64,000 nucleotides of DNA from NCBI GenBank assembly GCA_002914805.1, contig JXTB01000106.1, forward strand, positions 244,710 through 308,709, given 5' to 3'. The stretch's first letter is position 1. Each line of letters begins with the position of its first letter. Position numbers and translations under genes: made by a program. Shown one piece after another: positions 1 to 10,080 of the stretch. Source of the stretch: Parasponia andersonii (lineage: Eukaryota > Streptophyta > Magnoliopsida > Rosales > Cannabaceae). The notes below the pieces were generated by a model. It was not told where the DNA came from. It did not search any database and worked only from the letters and a program-made list of their open reading frames with translations.

Positions 1-475
1 TGAGAAATCCAGACTTTTGCAGATAATCCCAGACCCAGAAAATAACTTTTAATGTATAAATTATGCTCGTAACATATCGAAACTCAGTTAAAAACTATTT
101 TAAACAGTACCCATAACATTTGAACATATAAATTACATACCTATTTCGCGGATTTCCGTCCTCCACTTACCGCCAAGTCTTTTTCCTATTTTTTCAATTT
201 TTATCCTTTTCTTCTTTTCTGCTTTTAGAATTTCAGCTCTTTAGACAGTGTGATAACTTCAAGCATAAGATTATATGAAAGATTGTGAGGATATAGAGGG
301 AAGATAAGGAGCTACAGCTAGGTTAAAGAGGAGAAGAATGACATATATATTATAAACTAATTATTAAGGGCAGAAGTTACATTTCAGGTGGATATATGCA
401 TATTTTCAGAGTTTTATTGAGGGAAGCATATGTGCCAAAATATGCTTCTTATGATGCATATTTAACCTAATTTCT
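1..475. mobile_element. Terminal part of a second Mutator-like element, cut by the window edge
   Basis: This stretch aligns closely with 35790-36233, the right-hand end of the complete Mutator-like element further on. Shared blocks include the run around TAATGTATAAATTATGCTC, the ACAGTGTGATAACTT block and the end TAACCTAATTTCT. The last bases, reverse-complemented (AGAAATTAGG), match the left terminal repeat of the complete element. It is therefore the right end of a related copy whose body lies left of base 1. No coding sequence of that copy is visible. The exact end (470-476) is inferred from the alignment. Confidence 0.7.
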
Positions 476-994
476 CAATAAAAATTGGAGTCTTATGTTT
501 AGTATCAAAAATACTAAAATCAAGTTTCTATTATAGTTTGTTAGATTCTCAAATAACTCGCGGTAAAATACACCAATCTTTCTTGAAGTGAATTCTTTTA
601 GAATAGTGCTATAGGACATTAATGGTGCCTAACACTAAAATGATGTGTCAGTCTGTCATTGACTAATCATAATTATAATTCAAGTGGAGTTCAAATGAGA
701 CTTAATTTATCAATTAAATTATTCGATGACAAACAGATATATCGTTGTGGTGCTGAACACCACCAGTACTTTATAGTATTGCTCATTATTTTATGTGACA
801 TTCTTAACTCGAACTTATGACTCAGATATAACCCGTCAAATGGTTGATTGTGTGCTATTTAAATTTGATATAAAATTCTTGTAGCATGTAAAATTTAGAT
901 ATGTACATTACTACATTCTATTTAAGTGGACTTCAAAGCAGTTTTATTACTATTATTTTTTTGATTGGCGTATTTAAAAAGTTTATTTTATTTA

Positions 995-1378
995 GGGATA
1001 ATTGCAAAAAAAAAAAATCATGAAATATGATTTTTCTGTAATTTTAATTATTTTTTTTAGTTTGTATATAATTATATCCCCATATTTTAAATATTTGTAA
1101 ATTTTGTGCCTTCTATGTACAAATTGGTGAATTTGTACTAATTTTTTAAAATCATTTTCAATAGATTTATTGTGTTATTTAATAATAATAAGATATTCTC
1201 AATTTAATTCTGTATTTAATGAGAAATTTGTTGACTAATTTATATGCAAAAATATATATAAATTTGTAAAAATTTGAAACATATAAGTATAATTTTGCAC
1301 AAAATACAAAACATTGTTAAATTACAGACAAACTATATTTCATGGTTTTTTTTTTATTATTCTTTTGGCAGATAATCC
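995..1378. mobile_element. Mutator-type MITE with 9-bp target duplication
   Basis: A 384-bp AT-rich non-coding element. The left end reads GGGATAATTGC and the reverse complement of the right end reads GGATTATCTGCC. The two ends remain similar for about 60 bp and share the blocks CATGAAATAT and CTGTAAT. The element is flanked by identical 9-mers, TTTTATTTA at 986-994 and 1379-1387. Nine-base duplications with long terminal inverted repeats are the hallmark of Mutator-superfamily MITEs. The flank is low-complexity, so part of the identity could be chance, but the inverted ends support the call independently. Confidence 0.75.
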
Positions 1379-1717
1379 TTTTATTTATTTATGGTGTTAA
1401 CTGTTAACCGTTAACTATAGGTTAATGGTACGTCACTTATATATAGCGTACGTAAAGACTGTAACTTGCAATGATTACTACTAGCTAGTGTAGCTATGCC
1501 AATCGGCAATGATGTCTAGAGTAAACTCCAGAGAAAAAGGAAAAAGAGGAAGTAATTTATTTGGGAATTACATTTCGAGTAATTTTGGTTATGATGTAAA
1601 TGGTAATTTAAATAAAGCATAAATGAGATAAATATACGAGCAAAACTGCAAAATAACGAAGCCAAAAAAAAAAAAAATCCTTAGTTACGTATACACAATA
1701 CAAGAGTAATAAAACGT

Positions 1718-2317
1718 TGTGCGGTCTAAAATCTTATGTCAGGTCGCATGTGTAAGAATACGTGCGACCTCCACTGCATAGGTTATGTGCGACATCTACC
1801 GCATAAGAGTTGCGTGCGACCTCCTCCGAATAAATAATGTGCGACCCGAAAGAAAATGAAACTAGTCTCTACTTCGTCAAACGGGTAACTTACAAGGAAA
1901 ATGAAACAAAAGTCTCTCTTTCAAGTTCGACCAATTACTCGACTTAAGTGATTACCCAATTATATTGTTACTCAAATTGTATTATCTGATTGTATAGTTA
2001 CCTATTTTCACAATTAGGAACATTGAGTTACCCTCGTCTATATAAAGGGAGTTCAAGGTTTCGGGGATGGAGGAGGATGATTTTTTCTGAATCTAGAGAA
2101 GCAAAAGAATTCTTAAGAGTATTTTCTTCTTTTCAGACAATACATTGTAATTTTGAGTTTTTGTAATTCTCCAGAAAATAGTGAAAAACAGTGGACGTAA
2201 CCTCATCTTTTTCAGAGCTGAACCATTATAAAATTTTTGCCTCTTTATTTGCTTTGATTAATAACCCTATTCACACTAACCACATCTCATAATTTTTTCT
2301 AAAATTTATTGTTGACA
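1718..2317 (+). mobile_element. Probable solo LTR of a Copia-type element
   Basis: About 600 bp starting TGTGCGGTCTAAAATC and ending GTTGACA, so with TG...CA ends. Inside is a core promoter (TATATAAAGG at about 2037), followed by a pyrimidine-rich leader and a GTGGACGTAACCTC block like those I know from plant Copia LTRs. The first 110 bp recur at 63889-64000 with the same spacing. Four spaced GTGCGAC-like motifs lie at 1745-1850. No matching target duplication is seen (AACGT before, AAAAC after) and no internal region follows, so it is read as an old solo LTR. The 3' boundary is less certain than the 5' one. Confidence 0.5.
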
Positions 2318-4400
2318 AAACCTCCATTAACATTACATACACACGATGTATGAGTAATGATTGGAGGAGAGTTTTAGCTTTGTCAAAAAAAAAAAAAAAA
2401 AGGCATGTTCGTATTTCTCCTGCTTCCGAGAAGCTAGTAATTTGCGAAGATAAATTGGTTTTTTTAGGCTCTAAGAATTGTAATTAGATATAGTGGAGCT
2501 CTGCTCTAATTTTGTTTTTTCCTCGACTTAACAAAGACAGTTTAGGACTTTCATTTTACAGGATCATGTAATTCTTTTTTGGTCTTTTAATAATATTTCC
2601 TCCTAGTTTGGAGGAGCATTCATTCAATATATATATATATATATATACCCGATGCAAGATGAACCTTTACTTGCTCGCTGCGCCTGAATATTTCAGAAGA
2701 AAAGAAATGGTAACTTCATATTTAAACCTCCAAATCTGAAAAGGTAATTTAATCCTTTGCTCGACTCATCATTGTTTATAATTTCAAGTAAGAAGGTTAC
2801 GAGAAAAAGAAGTGACCTCTCTCCTTTATTCTAAAAAAAAGAAAAAAATGATCCCTCTACGATGACAAGGATCGGGAACAGTTTTTCAATTATTAGATCA
2901 AATCCCATTTCTAAAAATCAGTCACAATAGTATATCCGTATTATTAATTATTTTTTTTTAGATGCAAGACAGTGCATATATTAACTAACGAATAATAGAA
3001 AAAACTATATTTACTCATTACCCGTTAATAGTAATAAAATATTAAAAAACTTAAGATGAAAATACTAATTTTTTTTATAATCAACAAAACATTAAATACA
3101 ATAATATATTAATAATTTTCAAACTCTAAAATTTAAATATATAAGTACATATAACTCTCCAGATTCATTATTTTATCAAAAATATAAGAATATAAATAGT
3201 GTAAAATTAAATATATATCTATATATATAATAGTTTTTCTACGTGAATATATATCGGGGCAGGTACGAAGAAAATTACCATTCTCGCACTATACCAACAT
3301 ATTAACAGTACGATTATTCCCCGTTCTAGTAATTTTACTCGCTTAAGCAGTTTTTTCTCCTACTTGTAAATGTCTCGTTCTGATCAGATAAATACGGATG
3401 CTCATAACTATGAGTTATATTGCCATCCCTAACCTCTTCAAATAACACAAAAGATAAATTAATTAGTCCTCTACTTGCTATATATTAAATTCGTTATAAT
3501 ATTGTATAATTCACCCTGAAATCTAGTTCATACTTCCCAAATGAATATTTTGCTGATCTTAATGAAAAAGAGTTATAAAAGAAAAACGTTAGATAGAATA
3601 AAAAATTAAAATTGAGTTACCTCTTCCTAATTTCACTAATTAGGTGAAAAATTCACTAAAATTTGTGTTCTATATATTCAAGTAAATTCATGAATAAACG
3701 AAAAAAAGTAATTCGCCCCAATATCTAGTTCATATTTCCTAAATGTATATTTACTAATCCATAATTAGAAAGAGTTACAAAAGAAAAATGGTAGATAGAA
3801 TAAGAAATCCAAAATTGAGTAACCTCTTCCTGAATCCACTAATTTACGTGAGAAATCAACTAAAACTTGTAATCTATATGTGCAAGTAAATACATATATA
3901 AATGACAGAGAAAACATTTATCTCGTTTTCATTCCCAAATTAGTAAACACGACTTAAGTATAAACCTCCAACCCAAATAACAGATTTTTACTTATTTACT
4001 ACTGAACCGATTACCTATAAGACAAGAACTAATGGTACATTTCTAATGTCCCAATTATGCACATCATCTGAAATTTAGAACTACCTAAATCAGTTTTACA
4101 ACTTTATCATTCTCATGTAACTCAACTATCATAGTCCAGCTCGCATTTCGAGGTGTCNATTATTTATTCTCTGATTTTCGATAAAATTTATAAAAGAAAA
4201 TATTCTTTTCATAGTAACAACAGAAATTGATAAAATTAATAAAATTAATACTAATATCATTAGCCGATAAATTAATAAATATATATTTATTTTTCTGGTA
4301 TCAACTATTTTTTTGTTTTTTTTTTAATTTTTATTTTTACATTATATAAATGTGTGCCCATGTTGGGAGAGTTTACAATTTCAACTATGATGTGCCAATT
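2318..4400. other. AT-rich intergenic DNA without a gene
   Basis: No reading frame or family was recognised. It holds poly-A and poly-T runs, an (AT)n tract near 2627-2647 and the 202-bp duplication listed separately. One base, 4158, is undetermined (n). Confidence 0.6.
3506..3908. repeat. Imperfect 202-bp tandem duplication
   Basis: Two adjacent units begin near 3506 and 3708. Shared blocks such as ATCTAGTTCATA, GTTA(T/C)AAAAGAAAAA and ATTGAGT(T/A)ACCTCTTCC recur 202 bp apart. The copies differ at many positions, so the duplication is old. No coding content. Confidence 0.7.
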
Positions 4401-4651
4401 GGTGAAGGTTCATGTCATGGGAGGAGGTGAGAAAAATTACATGGGCACTTTTTGATACCCACTCAAACAAGAGTCCGAGAAAAGAGCCTCTTTTCTTTTT
4501 TTTTTTTCCCCCAAAAGAGGTAACCCCCCAGACCCGACACAAGCAGCCCGGATTGGACATCGAACTATGGTAAACTTTCTAAATTATTGGGGAAGACAAA
4601 AGAGGAATGGGAAAGCTACTCTCCTTCTCCTGCTTCTCCAAGACCACCTCT

Positions 4652-4681
4652 CTACTACTACTACTACTACTACTTCTATTA
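4652..4681 (+). repeat. (ACT)n microsatellite in the upstream region of the KIX gene
   Basis: A run of ACT/TCT triplets about 210-240 bp upstream of the start codon. It creates a short Thr-rich open frame that is not thought to be coding. A pyrimidine-rich leader (4830-4880) lies between it and the ATG and probably belongs to the 5' UTR. Confidence 0.6.
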
Positions 4682-4890
4682 CTGCTACTACTACTGCTAG
4701 TGCCCCAGAAAAACTGTACCATTTTTCTCAAATTTGGAGCTTTCAAAGTTGAGGCAAAAAGAAGAGAATAGTCAAACCTTCACTGACCCATTAATGCCCA
4801 TGTAGGATACTCAACTGGGTCTCCTTTAAAGCTCTTTATTTTCTCTTTTTCTCTTTAGTTTTTCCAGGATTGTAATAGCTCTTTCTAAAG

Positions 4891-6576
4891 ATGCCGAGGC
4901 CTGGGCCAAGACCCTATGAGTGCGTTAGACGGGCTTGGCATAGCGATCGGCACCAACCCATCAGAGGTTCCATTATTCAGCAGATTTTCAGGTTCTGGGT
5001 TTTCTCTGTTGTGATTTGTTTAATATTTTTTTGGATGTGGGTAGTGGTGTTTTTGCGCATTTTGTTGATTGCCCACCATGTGTTTGCCTAGGGTTGTCAA
5101 TGAAGCTCATAGCTCCACGACTAAAAAGAACAAGGAATGGCAAGAGAAGCTGCCTCTGGTGGTTCTGAAAGCTGAGGAAATTATATACTCCAAAGCCAAT
5201 TCCGAGGTTTGTTTTGTCTTGGTTTTTGTTTCTGAGCTTGCTAGATCTTTGATTGAGAGAGTTACTTTGTTTCTTCCTTTTACTCATTTTTTATTAAATT
5301 AACTGCTCAGGCTGAGTACACGAATTTAGATACACTATGGGATAGAGTAAATGACGCTATTAACACAATTATTCGGAGAGAGGAGACCAATGAAACTGGA
5401 GAACTTTTGCCGCCGTGTATTGAAGGTACCAGTTTAGTGTCTTTATGTTTGTATTTGGTATTTGAACAATGCAATTACGTTCCTTTGCAGTTTATTTGTT
5501 CTCTTTTTTAAATGTGTATTATCGGTTTCTGTTTCTAATACATGCAGTTCTTAATGTATGTAGCTCGTTGGATAAGTTTTCGAATGAATATTTCAGGGGA
5601 ATGATTTTCTTGTCTCTTTTGTTGTCCAGCTGCTCTTAATCTGGGTTGTGTTCCAGTCAGAGCTTCGAGAAGCCAGCGTCACTGTACCCCAAGGAGTTAC
5701 CTTACCCAGCGAACGCAAGTACCTTCCTGTGCACCTGCTAGAGTTGTGGATAAAGCTAGTGATGAAAGGCGCCCTCAGTTATTGCCACTTCAACCCGGGA
5801 CCCAATTGAATTTCACAAGGACCCCAGTTGCAACCTCTGCCAAATTTCTTTCTCAATCTAACATCCATGTGAACCGAAATGATAACCTCACTGCTCCTCA
5901 GAATCACTCCTTTTCACCCGAGAATATTCTCACTGGCCATAACCAGGTACCGATGAACACTAACACTGCACTGAACTCAGGTTCAGTGTATCCGTTGTAT
6001 TATGGAACTCATTATCGAAGTGGAGAGTACCAGTCAGGCACTCAGATTCCAGAAATTTTACATTCTAAGACAATTTATGTTGGTACGCCAGTCGTTACAT
6101 CAGCTGCTGAGCCTAGCAAACAGAATTGTTTCTCTTACAATGGTGCTAAAAATGGTCTACGCATGATCCCACAAGTGGATGCTGTGGATACCTGGGAGAA
6201 CCAACGACAACAGGCAGAATGTGATTTGTCTTTGAGGTTGGGTACGTTCTCACACCAATTTGGGAGCACTGAGAAAAGTTTGGCTCTTGAAACAGAAGAT
6301 GTAGATTCAAGCAGTTCTCAAGAGGGGAGAAAGTTGAATGAATTGCGGCCCTCGATAAGCAAGGAATTCTGTTTCTTCCCAGGCAAGTCCACTCGTGATC
6401 ACGTTGAATCCAGTTCAAGAATGCGGAGTTCGGGGGGTGAAGGCCCGAATTTGGAGGCAGCCGTAAGGAAGGGTAAGGAACCATTTAGTAGCAATGAGGA
6501 GGGTGGGCGATTTTGCTGGCAACCAGATGTCCCATCCAACTGGTTTAGTAGTCAAATTACAAGGCCAGGTTCGTAG
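4891..6576 (+). CDS. KIX-domain transcriptional adaptor with EAR motif (KIX8/KIX9-like), 4 exons
   Basis: The exons read 4891-4991, 5092-5206, 5311-5425 and 5630-6576, with GT-AG introns of 100, 104 and 204 bp, giving 425 residues. The N-terminus (MPRPGPRPYECVRRAWHSDR, then IRGSIIQQIFR and KNKEWQEKLPLVVLKAEEI) is the plant KIX fold, residues about 1-110, as I recall it from Arabidopsis KIX8/KIX9. A Ser/Thr/Gln-rich linker follows, then the EAR repression motif DLSLRLG (LSLRL at residues 310-314, bases 6226-6240). In Arabidopsis such proteins bridge the PEAPOD repressors to TOPLESS in the nucleus and restrain leaf and seed growth. The function here is inferred from family. The start is the only Met before the conserved block. 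The stop at 6574-6576 lies just past a possible donor (6569), so an alternative 3' end exists. Older databases may call this family 'histone acetyltransferase' because of the KIX domain; no acetyltransferase domain is present. Confidence 0.82.
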
Positions 6577-6582
6577 GCAATT

Positions 6583-6610
6583 CCCCCCCCCCCCCCCTCT
6601 CTCTCTCTCC
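6583..6610. repeat. Poly-C / (CT)n simple repeat
   Basis: About fifteen C residues followed by CT dinucleotides, directly after the stop codon of the KIX gene, in its 3' UTR or last intron. Likely length-polymorphic. Confidence 0.9.
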
Positions 6611-6691
6611 TGTTTTAGCGCACATGCTTTCAAATCTGAGATCCCAGCGTTTCCTGTTGAATCCCTCTGTGATAACTCTATTTTTCCCTAG

Positions 6692-6774
6692 CTTCTGATT
6701 GTGAAATATTAGAAGTTGGTTTTGAGATGCAAGCTTCAATGGTGGAAAGATGCACGTTACTGAGTTGTAAATGA
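6692..6774 (+). CDS. Possible alternative last exon of the KIX gene
   Basis: If the donor at 6569 (CCAG|GTTCGT) is used, the acceptor TTTTTCCCTAG at 6681-6691 restores the frame. It then encodes 27 residues beginning A-S-D-C-E-I-L-E before TGA at 6772-6774. This would replace the two-residue tail (Gly-Ser) of the unspliced form. Both splice sites are good, but I do not recall this tail from the family, and the RPGS ending looks natural. Confidence 0.35.
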
Positions 6775-8970
6775 AATTTGAGTTTGATTCCCACGCAAGT
6801 AGTTAATGACAAATGCGTGAAGCCTAAGATTGAGAGTTTGAGATTTCACGCCTGTCACGATGTTTAGTCATAATTTAGTGAGATCATATAGACATCTATA
6901 GATATTTAGCCAAGTGAAACAGAAGAATTATTGTGAATGAGACATGGAACCATACAATGATGAAAAGAAAATAGGGACTCTTGAAAGGACCACACTGCAA
7001 TACTTGGAACACATTGCTGGAATAAATTTGTGCTACACGTTGTGGCATCCAAAGATAGCTTCTGTACTTCTAAGAATTTGTCATGATAAACAGCAAGAAA
7101 TTTGTTGTGATTGATTCTCATAGATACTGCATTCTAAAGTGGTAACTAGTAACCTTGCAGTATTTTGACTTTAAGAGTGAGTTTATTTGTAACAGGGGAA
7201 TCAAATTATCTTGGTTAACAGGCTTTGGCAAACAACTTTTCTCCCTCCTATTGTCTTTTGTCATACCTTTATTGTACTGGGCCAAGTTTAGTATTCTAGA
7301 GATATTTCTGTTCCTAATCCTAGAAGATGTTATTGACATTGCTAGCTGAATGATTGGGGATTGAGTATGGGTATCTAAAACCTTTTGGAGAAAGATTGGT
7401 TGAGAGTAGCTTATCACAAAGGATATAGATTCTTCGGTAGCGAAGAGCAGTATGCCTCATTCCAAAGCTTCCATTAAGGACTTCTATTGTTGGTAGGAAT
7501 GCTGCAGGGTTTCCTTCTTGACACCATGTGAATTCGTGGGGACGATTCTCTTTACGTTTTTGGAGTCTTTTAGAGTAGAAAAGTAGATGGGGCCTCCAAT
7601 TATTCCTGTTGAAATAATTTTATGAAGTGAACTATAAGTTTTGTGGAGCTTCGACTAGAGCTGCCATACTTTCATCTTTGAAATGTTTCTTTTCTTGAGG
7701 TCTGCCAACTTTTCTGTCATTTATGCCTACTGAATGGGGAATTATCTAACTGCTTTTGCTCGTTAGAATTCCAATTTCTTCCAAAAGATGCGGGATCCCT
7801 GATCTTAAGTTGCTATCTTTTGCTTAACGTTTTTACTTTAAAGTTCTTTGTTGAGTTGGATTTCTTCTTTGTAGCTGAGAGACTCAATCTAAAATTTACA
7901 TATGTTAATTCTTAACGTGGTTTTAGAGATTCGTCTCTCTTTTTTTTTTTTCCTTTTTTTTTTTTTTTTTTTTTTTTTATTTTTTATGTTTGGCGGCAAG
8001 ACCCTCCCTAAAACTGTCATGATTAGTTGCAGCTGCTAGGCAGGAAAGAAAATAGAGGAAAGAAAATGGGTATTTCACTATATTATTTTTTTTTTTTTGA
8101 GGGAAGGTTATTTCACTATTTTGAACCAACTTGTATATATGAAGTTTAAAGCAAATCCAAGTTTCTGATTGTTATATTTGTTATGGATCCAAAAAATAGA
8201 AAAAGATCAATCTTGAAGATCATGTACTTGGTGGTCTTAAAACTGTCAAGAATGGGATACTTGTTGAAATAGTGCCCGATCCTCATTTGTTCTTTTCCTT
8301 TTTAGCTAGGGGGGATTCATCGTCTCCTTTTTGGTAAAGTTTTTTAGCCCATATTCCTGAGAAAAGTTTCGTGATATCTTCGGTATTAAGGTTAGAAATT
8401 TTACTGACAATGAGTGTTTTTAAATCGTTAGATAGTTTACCTACAAAAAATGTTTTCAGATCGTTGGATATTCATTAATACGATTTCGACGTTTAACCCA
8501 ACTTTTGATAGTAACAGCAAATGCAGCCTTAGACACACAAAGATGTCCATAATAGTGATTAGTGATTGGGATTTTTAAAAGTCTTTGAGTAGTGGAACTA
8601 GACTCATGACTTTGCTTAGGTCTGATTATTTTCAATACTTGTGGCATTGTTCTAGTATAGTACAAGCAAGCGAACCACTGTCGACAGAAGATGGAGAATG
8701 AACGAAGCTGCTTTGGCATGGAGACACTGAGATGTCCATGTCAAGAAAAGAGATGACCATGATCATGATGCAGACAGCTGCACCATGACCAGATCTGATG
8801 ATCTAAAGGCCAAAATGGTCACCTTAGTGGCTGCCAGTGGTGTAGATGAAGGTGCTATAACTATCAAACCTAGAGACCTAGTTATAGCTTGACATGATAT
8901 TATAATCAAACGGTATGGAATCAACTGCTAGAAATATTTTCCGGCGACAAGTTCTTTTCTTGTACTCTTT
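6775..8970. other. Non-coding interval after the KIX gene
   Basis: Stop codons interrupt every frame and no family was recognised. The first few hundred bases may be 3' UTR. There are long T tracts at about 7939-7982 and 8085-8098. The interval is slightly less AT-rich than the surrounding repeats. The longest open frame (8456-8719, - strand, 87 codons) has no recognisable domain. Confidence 0.55.
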
Positions 8971-8979
8971 TACCTTAAA

Positions 8980-9494
8980 AGGTTAATTGCATTTTTTATA
9001 TCTATTTTTTTGATTTTTTGTTCTGTCTATACTTTGTAATTTAGTTATTCTTAATATAGACCTTTAAATTTAAAATTTGTAATTTATACTATTTTTTAGG
9101 TTAAAGATCAATTTTAACTATTGAGTTTATTAAAATACTCTTTTAAACTTTAAAATTATGTATTTTAATACTTAATTTAAATTTAAAATAATTAAAATAA
9201 ATTGTTGAAAGAACAAATATTTAACAAAATAATTTAAAAAATGAAGAAAACTACAAAAATTAAATATTATTTATAAACCGTTTTATCAACTTATATGTGT
9301 TTTAAGTATGATTTCTTTTAAAAACCATATACTTACATTTTTAAGGGTATTTTAATAAACATAGTAGTTAAAATTAGTGTTTAACCCAAAAAGAATATAA
9401 ATTTGTTACAAATTCAAAATATCGAAATTAATGATGATAATAATTCAATCTGACCAAACAGTCAAACTACAAGCATAAACATGTAATTATCCCT
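8980..9494. mobile_element. Degenerate Mutator-type MITE
   Basis: About 0.5 kb with inverted ends: AGGTTAATTGCA on the left and, reverse-complemented, AGGGATAATTACAT on the right. The inner arms also pair (about 9098-9160 with 9345-9400; AGGTTAAAGATCAATTTTAA against GGGTTAAACACTAATTTTAA reversed). Flanking 9-mers TACCTTAAA (8971-8979) and TATCTTAAC (9495-9503) match at 7 of 9, as expected for an old target duplication. The termini resemble those of the MITE at 995-1378. Confidence 0.55.
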
Positions 9495-10080
9495 TATCTT
9501 AACGAAGAGGGGATGACTAAGCAATTATACCAGTCGGAAATGCTTCTACCAACCTCTATGACTTTAGTAGTGGGGATTTGAATCATAAACTTCAACATTT
9601 GAGACAGTGTGACCACCAATTGGGGATAAATCTTTTATAGAGAAGAAGAAAAAAAAAAAAAGGGAAAGTCTCTGGTGCCCTTTCAGAAGAAAGTCCTCGA
9701 ATAATGCATGTTTTGTCAAATTAGGAAATGATGGGATGGATGATTTCAATGCGATTTTAATAGCGTCTATGATTTGAAAAAAGTCTTCGAAGAAAAGGCA
9801 TGAATGGTAAATTAGGGTACGTTTCTCTTTTAGATTCGTTTTCATGTCAAAAGCCTAAGCTAATCCGTCGTTAAACTTGTCAACCACCCTAAATAAACAA
9901 GCCAAATTATGGATATATCAACATCGACATCTGTAAAAACTCCAAATTAATGCAAAATCTTATTATCTATCCATTATTCAACAAGAAGAAATAAAGTAAC
10001 AATAGTATCTCATCTCATAAACATACAAGCTCACAAATTAAGAAACAGAACACAAGGATATAAGTACTACTATAGCTAAC

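Noticed and set aside
4567..4752. 61-codon open frame upstream of the KIX gene
   Set aside because: Most of it is an ACT-repeat by-product (poly-Thr) in a probable leader or promoter region, with no family resemblance.
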